64,000 nt of DNA, taken from contig OZ022339.1 in the NCBI GenBank assembly GCA_963989245.1, forward strand, positions 96,950,832 to 97,014,831, given 5' to 3'. Made by a program: the position numbers and the translations under genes. Each line of letters starts with the position of its first letter. Position 1 is the stretch's first letter. This DNA comes from Nansenia antarctica. Lineage: Eukaryota; Chordata; Actinopteri; Argentiniformes; Microstomatidae. Of the stretch, positions 21,976 to 36,783 are shown in pieces. The notes under the pieces were generated by a model, which worked only from the letters and a program-made list of their open reading frames with translations, was not told the DNA's origin and did no database searches.

Positions 21976-23553
21976 CACGTGTCTGTGTGTTCATGTGTCT
22001 GTGTGTGTGTCTGTACTTAACGTGTCTGTGTGTCTATAGCCTATAAATGCGTGCGGCTCTTCCGTCTCTCCAGTCTCTATCCTGTCTACCCTCCCACAAC
22101 ATTAAAGGACAGCCTGATAGTCATCTTAATGGACTGCCCTCCACTGTCTAGATGTTGATTGACAGGAGGGGATAGTCGGTGCAATCCATCAGAGAGCAAA
22201 CCCCTGTCACCCCTTCTCTCCAATTATTCCTCACGTTCCTCACATTTCAGTCATTAAGAGAATGACTGTTACGTCACCATTATGGAATGAACTTAACAGC
22301 CAGACACCCCCCCCCTCTCTCTCTCTCTCCCCCCCCTCTCTCTCTCTCTCTCTCCCCCCCCTCTCTCTCTCTCTCCCCCCCCCTCTCTCTCTCTCTCTCT
22401 CCCCCCCCCTCTCTCTCTCTCCCCCCCCCTCTCTCTCTCCCCCCCCCCCCTCTCTCTCTCTGTCTCTCCCCTCCCCCAGTGTTTAAGTAAAGAGCAACAG
22501 AACTGCTCAAACAAAGAACCTTCATTTCACTTCTCTATTGTGACTAAAGCAGAGTATTCTGTTCTGTTACCCTATCCCTTATCTCAGCTAGACCTCACAC
22601 TGTCTGAGTCACCCCCCCCCCCCCCCCCCCCCGTCTCATTGTTTATTCCCTCTCTCTACAGCCTCTGAATCACGCTTTGCTTTCACTCAATAAAAAAAAG
22701 AAAGAAGCAAAGGCTACTTTTAATTAGTGGTGGCTAAAATGGCTTTGGTCAAACGAACGGGAAGTGTGTGTGTGACGAGGTTTGACTGCTGACTTTGTTT
22801 TGCGTGTGCACTTGCTTTTCACATGACATTGGCTAGGCCTAGGCTACGGGTGAGAGGGGGAGGAGAAGGAGGAAGGAGGAGGAAGGTGTGACATTTGGCC
22901 AATGTTTTGCGTGGCGTGTCCTAGGAGCTCCTCTGTAATGAGGCCATATCTCCCAGTCGACAGGAGTGCAGGGGCCGGCTGGGCTGAGTCTACCCCAGTG
23001 AAAGGCCACCGCTGTCAGCTACAGACAGAACAGAGGCGCCCAGCCCTGGCCCACCGTCCCTGAGACTATGACGGAGACCAGCCTTGGATGTTCCAGGTTC
23101 CACCGGGTTTTGGCTGCAGTCTTAAAGGCCAAGGCTGCTCCTCCTGGCTTGAACACCAGGGAACAAACCTCCTCCCTCTACCCCGCTTCATCTTCCTCTG
23201 CCCCCCAGAACTGTTGCAGACCTTTTATGTTATTTATAAACCTTGTCTTTTTAATTAAAGATTGTGATAAGGAATAGCTACGGCGTTGGCCAGTGGCAGC
23301 CTTTGCCTACGGTGCTGTATGATAGATTGGCGTTGGCTGTTGCGTCCTGATGTTATTGAAGTCCTGTGGTGTTGAATTACACACGGTCCCCTCCCCTGGT
23401 GTGTCTGGACCGGCCTCCGAAGGTCACTCTCTGGGGGGTCATTAGTGACCCCGTGGGCTGGGGAGGGGACAGGCTAATGATGGGGCTGCTGAGACTTCCC
23501 CTCCCTCTCCCCTGCCGCTTTGTATACACCCTGCGGGATGCATTCTGCCGGCT

Positions 23554-23601
<48 letters not shown>

Positions 23602-24325
23602 GCCTTCCCTCCCTACCTGTTCCCTTGTTGCCCTATCCTCAGCGTAGTTCACTCCTCTCTGTCTTCCTTCTCTCTTTCCCCCTTTCTCTCCCACATCAAA
23701 CCGTCTGGTCTCCCAGCACTGACTAACTAGTCTCCTAGTGTTGTAACTATGTCCTCTCAGTAGGTCTCTTATCTCCCCCTGCCTGCAGGCCTGGGCTGAG
23801 GCTGGGCCTAGGTGGGCCTGGTCTGGCCTGTCTAGTTGGGCCTGGGCTGAGGTCTGTCTGTTTGTCTGTTCGTCTGTTTGTCTGTGTGTCTGTCTGTTTG
23901 TCTGTGTGTCTGTCTGTCTGTCTGTCTCTCTGTCTGTCTGTCTGACTGTCTGACTGACTGCCTGACTGAGCGGGGTGTTCATTGGAAGGTTGAGTGTGAC
24001 AGGGTTGAGTATGGGGCAGGGCTGGCGTGGCTTCTCTCCCCTCTCACAGCTGCAGGAGACAGATTAGAGAGAAGCCCCTAGTGTAAGCAGAGCAGAGAGA
24101 GAGACAGAGAGGCAGGCTGACAGAGACAGAGAGGCACAGACTGTCAGAGAGAGAGGCAGGTAGAGAGAGAGGCAGGCTGACAGAGAGAGAGAGAGGCAGG
24201 TAGAGAGAGAGGCAGGCTGACAGAGAGAGAGGCGCAGACTGTCAGAGAGAGAGGCAGGTAGAGAGAGAGAGGCAGGCTGACAAAGAGAGAGGCAAGCTGA
24301 CAGAGTGAGAGGCAGGTTGACACAC

Positions 24326-24409
<84 letters not shown>

Positions 24410-24916
24410 CGGCAGGCAGTCAGTCTCAATTCTACCCACATAAAGTTTGCAGTGAGTGTACCTGTTATTTTCAGGAGGAAAAACAACAAGACAATACAAA
24501 CACCTATTTGAGTTGTTTGTTTAAGCTTTGTTATCATTAAGTGGCAGGATCTGTAAAACACGACTAGCTGGGCCCTGTAGTTGAACCTATGATAACTATC
24601 TTTAGTTCCTCCGCCCTTGTCCTCTCCTCTCCTCCCTCTCCAGCCCTCTTCTAATGAGGACAAGTGTTCGCTCGCTGCTGTGGAGCAGAGCGGCAGCGGC
24701 AGCCCAGACACGTACACACACACACACACACACCATGTTTCCTCTCCCCTCCACCTCCACCCAGCTGTAAACAAGTCTACGGGGAGCCGCGGGGATGAAG
24801 CACGCAGCCAGAATGAAGCTTCCCTCCTGGCTCCTTCACGTTACAATCGAGCTGCGAGAAGCAACTTTCTCAAGCAGCAGAACCCCCCCCCACACACACA
24901 CACACCCACACACACA

Positions 24917-24961
<45 letters not shown>

Positions 24962-25016
24962 ACACACACACCCACACACACACACACACACCCACACACA
25001 CACCCACACACCCACA

Positions 25017-25087
<71 letters not shown>

Positions 25088-25552
25088 ACACACACACACA
25101 CACACACACCCCTGAACAGGGCCTCTGTAAATTGTGGGGATGAATTAATCTCTTCATTGGCAAATCTACTGACAGAGATCATTTCAAGATGCTCGTCCAT
25201 ATGTGCTGGATTTGGGGGGCTGCAGTGGGCTGGGGACTGGGGCTGTTGGGCGTCGCACGGGGGGGTCCGGTTCGAGGCTGGTTCCGTGCGGAGCGGAGGG
25301 GTTATCATCTGTTTGTCGTCCGGTGTTCAGCCTAGATGAATGCCCCCTTAATCCTACACAGTAATCAGATCTGGAAGCAGCCTGCCCCCCCTGCCCCCCT
25401 CCCCCCAAAAGGCTGATCCTCCAATCCTCGCAATGCGTATGCCTGGAACAAGTGTCAAAGCAGGATGGAAGATTAATCCCCCGGCATAGAACTCCAAACA
25501 AGCTGTTCTCAACTCAATACCTCATCTAGTTCTCTCTCTCTCACGTTCGCTT

Positions 25553-25605
<53 letters not shown>

Positions 25606-27025
25606 CTGTCTCTTTTCTCTCTGTCTCTCTCTCTCTCTCTGTGAGTAGGCACTTGCCTTTGTGTTGGCTTTGAGAAACAACATGGATTACCAGGGCTACA
25701 GCCTGAGGAGTTTTCTAGTTGGTTTAAGACACCTGGTCCATATCGTGCTCTCGCTCCCGCCCCCGTACAGAACACTTACCCTTCCCATTCTTTATCCACA
25801 AGCAGGGTGGAGGAGGTAGAACTGGCAGATTCACCTTACTGCCTGTAGTACCCTGTTACATAACTCTCTCTCTCTCTCCCCCCACCCCTCTCATTCACTC
25901 TCTCTCTCTCTCTCTCTCCCTCTCTGCCCCCCCCCCCCCCTCTCTCTCTGGGGAGGAGGCAGCCTGGAACCATTACTCATGGACATAGACATCATACGTG
26001 AGTTCCTGCATAGTTCAGATTCAGAATGCGCTGGGACTGGGGCTGGGGCTGGGCTGGGCTGTGCTGTGCTGTGCTGCCCATTGTGGAGAGGACACGTGAT
26101 TTCTCGTATTTGAGACGCGTGCCGTGTACCCACTTTACCGAGGAGGAGTCGCTACCCCATGGGACGTAAGGAAACTAGACCCACTTTGTTGTCCATGGCA
26201 GCTGCTCAAGTGTCATCAGGCGGGTCAAATGGTTCCCAAAAGGGGCCATCTTTGACCTATGGCCACTTTCAAGAGACCCCTGTGGTCACACAAACACCAG
26301 TGTGTACACACTGAACACTCTGTCCAAGCACTTGCTCGGCGTATGGACAGAGACCGCGCACACCCCTACACCCCCACAGCCCCACAGCCCCGGCTCAGTC
26401 CAGCAGCCACAGTCAGTCCCATACATAGTTGAGGCCGGCCAGCCTGGTCCCCAGCCCATCCCTGTCCCTGGCACAGACCCATGTTATGAGAGCATTGTCC
26501 TCCCTTCACCTCCCATAGAGTCAGCACACAGGCATCCACTGTCTCTGCACTGAACCCTGCCTGGACACCTAGCCTAGGCTAGCCTCAGCCACAGCTCCAT
26601 CCACTGGGTTGCACTGAATGAACCCTGGACACCTAGCCACAGCTCCATCCACGGCCTCGGCAACTTAACCCTGGACGCCTAGCCTAGCCTAGCCTAGCCT
26701 AGCCTAGCCTAGCCTAGCCTAGCCTAGCCTCAGCCACAGCTCCATCCAGTGGGTTGCATTGAACTCTGGACACCTCGCCTAGCCAGGGCGCCTCACATCT
26801 GGAAGACATTAAACACTGTTAACGACTTTGATTAAGATCCACATTTTCACAGCAGCCACGTTCACGCGAACATACCGTACTGTACCTGACTGGAAACATA
26901 CGTGATTCATACAGTCAGGCTCGCACAGGCTTGTCTACTGCACACTTGCTCACACAGGAACACGACGTGTGTATTGTTCTTTGAAGGGAGGGAAAACAAA
27001 CACACCACACACACACACACACACA

Positions 27026-27059
<34 letters not shown>

Positions 27060-27709
27060 TGCGCCACTTGTCTCAAGTGGACTTAGAGAGAGTGAGGCAG
27101 TTTCCTCGGAGGCCCACTGGAGTGCAGCTGTCAGGAAGGAGGGTGGGGTTGAGCGTCGGAGGTCTCTCTCTCTCAGAGCGTCTCCCAGACACCCGGGGCC
27201 ACAGGCCTGCTGCACTCACTGTCACACTACAGCTGCTCCCCACAGCTCCTCTCACCTCCCCCTCTAATCTCTCCCTACCGTCAGGCAGCAGCCAGCCGGC
27301 TTCTACTGAGTGTGTGCGCGCGCCGCACACCGTGTCACGACTCCACTTGTGGTTCTTTCCCGCCACATAGTGTCTATGAACACCTGCATCAGAACTACAG
27401 GTGCAGTTTCACAGGCCATAAGAGGCTTGGAGGGCTGAAGCAAGGGGCGGGAGAGAAGAGAGAGGGTCTTAAAGGAGAGAGTGCTGGGGTGGGCCGTGTG
27501 TGTGTGTGTGTGTGTGTGTTCAGAGAGCTACGACTCGCTTCCCCCGCCAGGGCGTTTATCATTCACACAGAGCAGAGGGCTCCTGAGGTGCGTTTTATGA
27601 ATGGATCACCTGGGTACAAAGGTTTCCATCTCCGAACAAAAGCGTCATTGTGTGTCTGCAGCACTGGCGGATCATATGGTTTCTTACTAATCTTGAACGG
27701 TATCACACG

Positions 27710-27758
<49 letters not shown>

Positions 27759-30700
27759 CTCTTCCTGGTGATCTACTGTATGTGAAATCCCGTCACCCCT
27801 CTCCTATGTTGCTCTTCCTTCAGAGCAGGGCTGTGTACTTTGGACCGGCTCCAGAAACATATGGTTCGTTTAGTAGTCCTCAGGCAGACCTGCACAGCCC
27901 AGCCGAGGTGGGGGGAGAAGGGGGGGTGGGGGGGCGGGGGGGATGGAGTAGGGGGACGAGGACATTGATTTAACTAGGCACAGGCTGTACTTTCACTGTC
28001 TTACAGGTGGGAGGCTCATTACCAGACAGTACCTGGAGCAGGGCCCATTTTAGCAGTAGCAGCAGCAGCAGCAGCAGCAGCAACATAATCAGTAAGACTA
28101 GACAAACAGATAGATAGTGTAATCTAAAACACTGGCTTGTGCTATCAACACAGTCAGCTACAGCCCAAGCCTCTGTCCCCCATCAAGCCCTTAGCTGCAG
28201 CAGCGCTGCAGTACTTCTGTGGACGTTTGGCGGACCTGGCTAGCTGCTGATTCATTCCACTCCATTTAACCCATGTTGACCTTTTCTTTTCTTTTTTTCT
28301 TTTTCTTTTTTACAATGAGCATTTGGCCTCTCAATGCGTCATTGTCCACAGTGTCATTGGGAGAGCGGTTGAGATCAGACCTGTCTGGGCTGGTGGTGGT
28401 TCTGCGCTGGCTGGATGTGCCAATGCTGACAGAGGGAAATGTGGGATCAGTCCATGTCCCCTGCCTGTACAGTCTAGCATAGGCAGTTTTTTTTTGGGGG
28501 GGGTGTGTGTGTGTGAGTGTGTGTCTGTAAGTGTGTGTGTGTGTGTGTGTGTGTGCGTGTGCGTGAGTGTGCGTGCGAGTGTGCGTGCGTGTGTGCGAGA
28601 GCATCCATCGAGGTCCCATAAGAGGTGGTAGGGCTGGGTTCGGAATGGGGGTGATGAGAGCTCCTTGGGGGGGCCTAGTGTGGTGTGGGGGCGTGTGTGG
28701 AAGAGGGGGGTTGTGTGGGCAACCAGCCATGAACAACTGCTCAGGTTGGAACAACCCCACACCCTGCTGTTGACAGATGTGATGGATTATAGATGTGCGC
28801 ATTACATTATTTGGGGGGCCCCCGCTGTGGACGCCAGGCACAAGATAAATGTCTCTCAAATAAATACACCACAAAACAGACAGACCGCTGGGAACAGAGG
28901 GATAGGAGGAGGAGGACACCCCATTAAGAAGGCCTGTTATTACATCCTCCCCTGTGTCAGTGATGGAACATGGGTGCTCTGGGCCACTTCCCCCCCCTGT
29001 CTTTGTGCTACACCCTGCACTTTCCATATGTATAGTGAATGGTAACATGGAGGGGACCGTCACGTGACTGCTCTCAGCAGCACCACAGTTGATATCTACT
29101 GCAGCTACTACTGGTGGTGAAAGAAACATGTTGCTCCCCCCACACCTGGCTTATGCTTCCCCCTCAGCACTAAAAGTATTTAACAAGGCCTGTATAGGTA
29201 ACGAGCCAACTGTCTGAGCCTAAGTAGGTGTGACGGGACATTTTGGTCAACGTTGACTGTAGCGGAACAGGGACGGATGGGCCCGTAGACCGGGAGAGGC
29301 TAGTATAAATCCCTCTGTCAGGTTTCATAATATTTCATATTCTTAAGAAGAGAGCCGTCCGGTACGGTCTATGAGCTCCGCAGAGAGTCCGACACATAAC
29401 CTTTTGGCTTATCGCAGAGTCGTGTCCCCCCCCCCAGCGGTGAGTAATCCTTCGTTAAGCTTATGTAAACCGCATCGATAGATTTATTGCTTAAGTAAGC
29501 ACAACGCAAGCCCCTCTCCAGCCCTGTGCTGCTGCGGGGGGGGGGGGGGGGGGGGGCGCCTGCTCCTGTCAAGAGGTTGGAGGACTTATTCCTTCATGAG
29601 CGCATTCGCATCAGGAGGAGGCTGGTGGAGGGTAGAACAACATCGGAGGACGGGGCTCCGTTTGTAACGCGCGGAGGCAGGGGAATGAGCTCACGTTGCC
29701 TGTTCCCATGGTGGACAGGGGCATGTTTGCTGTTCTGCTGGTGAAGCAACAGGACACGCCGTGCTGTGTCACTCGCCTTTGGAAACAGAACAAACAGTAA
29801 CGGTCTCTTCACCTTGCTTTCCCGAGCTTGTCCTCCGCGACCCACATCACCGTGTTCTTGTTTATGAATGTATAGCCTATGAGGGACTAGTAGGTGTCCA
29901 GTACGGGTTCCAGTCACGTGTCTGAGAATGTGGCACTTGCTGCTGCTGGGGGCACATGCTATCAGATTAGCTTTAGCTCAGGTTGGCTCAGGTTTGCTCA
30001 GGTTTGCAATGCAAGTGTGTGATCATGTGATCAGCTGACGTCCCTGTTTGTCTAGTTTGGCAGTGAGAGATTCCCCCTCGTGAGACGAGGTCAGAGAGTG
30101 TGGAGGTCACAGTGGACGGTGGACATATCAGGCAGAGGGGCTAAGCTGTGGATTTGGCCTGTCTCCATATGGAGATGGGGGATTGATCTGTGCATTGAAT
30201 GCATCAATGTCGGTGTTAACAACAGTGCTGAGGTGTGTGTCGTGTGTGTGTGGTAAGTCTGCCACCTACATAAAAATCCAATACATAAGTCTGCCACCTA
30301 CCTGTGTGGGAGTGAACTGCAGCAGAGGCGTTGAACATACTCCACGTAATGCTTACGTGCATGCTTACGTGCGTGTAGTCTATACATTTGCGTGTGCTAT
30401 ATGGCGTTTCTGTCATGATTTGCATATCCCTGCGATACGTATCTGCGCACCGGAGAGAGACGGACTATCAGTCTGGCCAGGGTGCCCGGTGGCCCGCTGG
30501 CTCTGTGTCTGCATGAGGCTGTGTGGTGACAACTGTGATCCATCACATCCCAGCCAGCCAAGGCTTAACCCCCCTCCTCACACCCTCTCTCTTTCTCTCG
30601 CCCGCCCCCTCTTGCAGTGCCACAGAGGAGTAATGTGGGCTGAGTTTAAGGGGTTTCTATAAGGGATGGAGGAGCTCCAGAGCGTGGGCTTAGTAACACC

Positions 30701-33700
30701 AGTATAATCTCTTCATAGCGGTGTACTCTCGTACAGCCAGGGCCTTATGCAAGCTAAAGGACCTCTGGTTGTTTGCAAACCAAGCCCCCTGTAAAAAAAA
30801 TGTTTTGCCTGACGACAGAATTGCATGACTGTTTTTCCTCAGTCCAGCTCAAGTCTACATAAGTCTGCCACCTACCTGTGTGGGAGTGAACTGCAGCAGA
30901 GGCGTTGAACATACTCCATCATCCACTCACTGTCACCTCCACATGCCTGTCACTGTCTTACCTGCTACCGTTTCACTCCATATGCAACCTAGCCTAGTGC
31001 CTAGCCTACTGTAAACCTTGCTAGTGCCTAGCCTGCTGTAAACCTGCCTAGTGCCTAGTGCCTAGCCTACTGTAAACCTGCCTAGTGCCTAGCCTACTGT
31101 AAACCTTGCTAGTGCCTAGCCTGCTGTAAACCTGTCTAGTGCCTAGTGCCTAGCCTACTGTAAACCTGCCTAGTGCCTAGCCTACTGTAAACCTGCCTAG
31201 TGCCTAGCCTACTGTAAACCTGCCTAGTGCCTAGTGCCTAGCCTGCTGTAAACCTGTCTAGCCTACTGTAAACCTGCCTAGTGCCTAGCCTAGCCTACTG
31301 TAAACCTGCCTAGTGCCTAGCCTAGCCTGCTGTAAACCTGTCTAGTGCCTAGCCTAGCCTACTGTAAACCTGCCTAGTGCCTAGCCTACTGTAAACCTTG
31401 CTAGTGCCTAGCCTGCTGTAAACCTGTCTAGTGCCTAGTGCCTAGCCTACTGTAAACCTGCCTAGTGCCTAGCCTACTGTAAACCTGCCTAGTGCCTAGC
31501 CTACTGTAAACCTGCCTAGTGCCTAGTGCCTAGCCTGCTGTAAACCTGTCTAGCCTAGCCTACTGTAAACCTGCCTAGTGCCTAGCCTAGCCTAGCCTAC
31601 TGTAAACCTGCCTAGTGCCTAGCCTAGCCTAGCCTGCTGTAAACCTGTCTAGTGCCTAGCCTACTGTAAACCTGTCTAGTGCCTAGCCTAGCCTACTGTA
31701 CACCTGTCTAGTGCCTAGCCTAGCCTGCTGTAAACCTGTCTAGTGCCTAGCCTAGCCTGCTGTAAACCTGTCTAGTGCCTAGCCTAGCCTAGCCTACTGT
31801 AAACCTGCCTAGTGCCTAGCCTAGCCTAGCCTGCTGTAAACCTGCCTAGTGCCTAGCCTAGCCTACTGTAAACCTGTCTAGTGCCTAGCCTAGCCTACTG
31901 TAAACCTGTCTAGTGCCTAGCCTAGCCTACTGTAAACCTGCCTAGTGCCTAGCCTAGCCTGCTGTAAACCTGTCTAGTGCCTAGCCTACTGTAAACCTGT
32001 CTAGTGCCTAGCCTAGCCTGCTGTAAACCTGTCTAGTGCCTAGCCTAGCCTACTATAAACCTGTCTAGTGCCTAGCCTAGCCTACTGTAAACCTGTCTAG
32101 TGCCTAGCCTAGCCTACTGTAAACCTGTCTAGTGCCTAGCCTACTGTAAACCTGTCTAGTGCCTAGCCTAGCCTGCTGTAAACCTGTCTAGTGCCTAGCC
32201 TAGCCTACTATAAACCTGTCTAGTGCCTAGCCTAGCCTACTGTAAACCTGTCTAGTGCCTAGCCTACTGTAAACCTGCCTAGTGCCTAGCCTAGCCTGCT
32301 GTAAACCTGTCTAGTGCCTAGCCTAGCCTACTGTAAACCTGTCTAGTGCCTAGCCTACTGTAAACCTGTCTAGTGCCTAGCCTAGCCTACTGTAAACCTG
32401 TCTAGTGCCTAGCCTAGCCTACTGTAAACCTGCCTAGTAGCCTAGCCTACTGTAAACCTGTCTAGTGCCTAGCCAAGCCTACTGTAAACCTGTCTAGTGC
32501 CTAGCCTAGCCTACTGTAAACCTGCCTAGTGCCTAGCCTGCTGTAAACCTGTCTAGTGCCTAGCCTAGCCTACTGTAAACCTGTCTAGTGCCTAGCCTAG
32601 CCTACTGTAAACCTGTCTAGTGCCTAGCCTAGCCTGCTGTAAACCTGCCTAGTGCCTAGTGCCTAGCCTACTGTAAACCTGTCTAGTGCCTAGCCTAGCC
32701 TACTGTAAACCTGTCTAGTGCCTAGCCTAGCCTGCTGTAAACCTGTCTAGTGCCTAGCCTAGCCTACTGTAAACCTGTCTAGTGCCTAGCCTAGCCTACT
32801 GTAAACCTGTCTAGTGCCTAGCCAAGCCTACTGTAAACCTGTCTAGTGCCTAGCCTAGCCTACTGTAAACCTGTCTAGTGCCTAGCCTAGCCTACTGTAA
32901 ACCTGCCTAGTGCCTAGCCTGCTGTAAACCTGTCTAGTGCCTAGCCTAGCCTACTGTAAACCTGTCTAGTGCCTAGCCTAGCCTACTGTAAACCTGTCTA
33001 GTGCCTAGCCTAGCCTGCTGTAAACCTGCCTAGTGCCTAGTGCCTAGCCTACTGTAAACCTGTCTAGTGCCTAGCCTAGCCTACTGTAAACCTGTCTAGT
33101 GCCTAGCCTAGCCTGCTGTAAACCTGTCTAGTGCCTAGCCTAGCCTACTGTAAACCTGTCTAGTGCCTAGCCTAGCCTACTGTAAACCTGCCTAGTGCCT
33201 AGCCTACTGTAAACCTGTCTAGTGCCTAGCATAGCCTACTGTAAACCTGTCTAGTGCCTAGCCTAGCCTACTGTAAACCTGCCTAGTGCCTAGCCTACTG
33301 TAAACCTGTCTAGTGCCTAGCCTAGTCTACTGTAAACCTGTCTAGTGCCTAGCCTACTTTAAACCTGCCTAGTGCCTAGCCTAGCCTACTGTAAACCTGT
33401 CTAGTGCCTAGCCTAGCCTGCTGTAAACCTGTCTAGTGCCTAGCCTAGCCTACTGTAAACCTGTCTAGTGCCTAGCCTAGCCTGCTGTAAACCTGTCTAG
33501 TGCCTAGCCTAGCCTACTGTAAACCTGTCTAGTGCCTAGCCTAGCCTGCTGTAAACCTGTCTAGTGCCTAGCCTAGCCTACTGTAAACCTGCCTAGTGCC
33601 TAGCCTAGCCTGCTGTAAACATGTCTAGTGCCTAGCCTAGCCTGCTGTAAACCTGTCTAGTGCCTAGCCTAGCCTACTGTAAACCTGCCTAGTGCCTAGC

Positions 33701-36100
33701 CTAGCCTACTGTAAACCTGTCTAGTGCCTAGCCTAGCCTAGCCTGCTGTAAACCTGTCTAGTGCCTAGCCTAGCCTACTGTAAACCTGTCTAGTGCCTAG
33801 CCTAGCCTACTGTAAACCTGTCTAGTGCCTAGCCTAGCCTACTGTAAACCTGTCTAGTGCCTAGCCTACTGTAAACCTGTCTAGTGCCTAGCCTAGCCTA
33901 CTGTAAACCTGTCTAGTGCCTAGCCTAGCCTGCTGTAAACCTGTCTAGTGCCTAGCCTAGCCTACTGTAAACCTGTCTAGTGCCTAGCCTAGCCTACTGT
34001 AAACCTGTCTAGTGCCTAGCCTAGCCTGCTGTAAACCTGTCTAGTGCCTAGCCTAGCCTACTGTAAACCTGCCTAGTGCCTAGCCTAGCCTACTGCAAAC
34101 CTGCCTAGTGCCTAGCCTAGCCTACTGTAAACCTGTCTAGTGCCTAGCCTAGCCTGCTGTAAACCTGTCTAGTGCCTAGCCTACTGTAAACCTGTCTAGT
34201 GCCTAGCCTAGCCTACTGTAAACCTGTCTAGTGCCTAGCCTAGCCTACTGTAAACCTGCCTAGTGCCTAGCCTAGCCTACTGTAAACCTGTCTAGTGCCT
34301 AGCCTAGCCTACTGTAAACCTGCCTAGTGCCTAGCCTACTGTAAACCTGCCTAGTGCCTAGCCTAGCCTACTGTAAACCTGTCTAGTGCCTAGCCTAGCC
34401 TACTGTAAACCTGCCTAGTGCCTAGCCTAGCTTACTGTAAACCTGTCTAGTGCCTAGCCTACTGTAAACCTGCCTAGTGCCTAGCCTAGCCTGCTGTAAA
34501 CCTGCCTAGTGCCTAGCCTAGCCTACTGTAAACCTGCCTAGTGCCTAGCCTACTGTAAACCTGTCTAGTGCCTAGCCTAGCCTGCTGTAAACCTGCCTAG
34601 TGCCTAGCCTACTGTACACCTGTCTAGTGCCTAGCCTAGCCTACTGTAAACCTGCCTAGTGCCTAGCCTAGCCTACTGTACACCTGTCTAGTGCCTAGCC
34701 TACTGTACACCTGTCTAGTGCCTAGCCTAGCCTACTGTAAACCTGCCTAGTGCCTAGCCTAGTCTGCTGTAAACCTGTCTAGTGCCTAGCCTAGCCTGCT
34801 GTAAACCTGCCTAGTGCCTAGCCTAGCCTACTGTAAACCTGCCTAGTGCCTAGCCTAGCCTGCTGTAAACCTGTCTAGTGCCTAGCCTAGCCTGCTGTAA
34901 ACCTGTCTAGTGCCTAGCCTACTGTAAACCTGCCTAGTGCCTAGCCTAGCCTACTGTAAACCTGTCTAGTGCCTAGCCTACTGTAAACCTGTCTAGTGCC
35001 TAGCCTAGCCTGCTGTAAACCTGCCTAGTGCCTAGCCTAGCCTGCTGTGGTTCACACCAGAGGAATGCACCATCAATGATGATCACACCTGTACACAGGT
35101 AGACAGGTAGACAGGTAGACAGGCAGAGAGGGACTCACCTTTCGGAATAGATTGAGCAATTCTATTGAGGAATGCAGCATTACTGGGCCCAGGACAGTCC
35201 GGACGGATTGTATGGCAGCTAGTGCTGAGGCACAAACATGTACATTTTCAAGCCTGCAAACTGTGACACTTTAAAATAATGTGAAAAAATACTCTTTGTG
35301 CAATATGACAACCCTAGTTGACTATCTGTGCAGTATAGTACAGTGGATTGTGTACATAGCCTTTATTGATGTAAACCAGCTCCTTACCTTCTTGTGATTT
35401 TATGCATCTATGCTTTTTCTAAAATTTGTTTTCTTTTTCCTTTCCTAACACCAGGGGAGCCACCCCTCCTAAATTTCGTTGTTTGGTACCTGTACTGTAG
35501 CAATGACAAATAAAGTCCATTCCATTCCATTCCATTCCATTACTGAACAGAGGTCACCTCACCTGTGATTTTGCCCCAACATGCGCACGGCAGCGTAGTG
35601 TGTGGAGCTGCTAGGCCTGTCCTATCGGCCTGGCCTTCACTAACGCAGCAACGTGTTTTGTGTCGGCTCGTGTGTCTATAGACCTACGTACAGAAGTGGG
35701 TGTGTGACGTGCGGTTGTGCTTCTCTGGGTTTGGATGGGTGAGTGTTTGGGTTGGCACATTGTTGTGTGTGCGTGTGTGTGTGTTGTGCTGTTTATCCCT
35801 GTGTCCCTCAGTGTGTGAGTGTGTGTCAGTGTGTGTGCTCCGCGGCCCTGCTGGCTGAGGGACGTCCTTCATGTGTGCAGCAGGAACTGGCCGGTTCGCT
35901 GCGGCTCGGCGGGTTTGACACGGGAAGACTCCAGATGTTTCTGGAACACTCCCACGTCAAGGGGCTTCGTCTTGCGGCTCGGGGAGAGGAACTGACCTCA
36001 GCGGCCGTGCCAGGTTTCCACGGTGACGGATGTTTCCGTGCTCTTTGAGAAGGAAAACAAAAAAGGGCCTGACTCACGGAGCTGGCTGTACATCCAGCGC

Positions 36101-36135
<35 letters not shown>

Positions 36136-36379
36136 TCTGTGTCTCTGGTGATGCTCTTTGGAGTGGTCTCTATAGACAGTATCTCACTTTCTTTCCACCC
36201 ATGACCACTGAATCAAGGTCAGCTGCTCTTTATTCTAGCCCTAATGGTAACCACTGTGAGCTCATCAGCAGAACTGTCCCTGTGCCAGTTCCTAGTCAAA
36301 CCTGTTCCATCAGGAGTGGCTGACTGAGACAGGCCCGGTGTAGGTGCCTGCTGCTGTGTCCATGGGCAGTGAAGCAGAG

Positions 36380-36417
<38 letters not shown>

Positions 36418-36704
36418 CTGTGCTCTAAGCCCCTGTTAGATCCTGCCTTTATGGGACCTGTGTTAGCCATGAGGTTGGCAGGGGATCCGGTGTCTGTGTG
36501 CAGTTTGTACAGTGTTTTATGGCTTTGATTTGGCCCAGGGCCCACACACAGATGAGCCCTACAGTACAGTAGGGTTGGCTGGGCTCTCACTGCCCTGTCC
36601 TGTCCTGTCCTGTCCTGTCCTGCCTTTCAGGGATACACATAGGTTTAAGTCTTGGGATTTACTTTCTGCCCTTAATCCATGTATTTTTAACAGGCCTCTC
36701 TTTC

Positions 36705-36783
<79 letters not shown>

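Noticed and set aside
30988..35049. CRISPR-like array
   Set aside because: Units abut without unique spacers, vary in length by internal steps, and lie in a vertebrate intron; this is a minisatellite.
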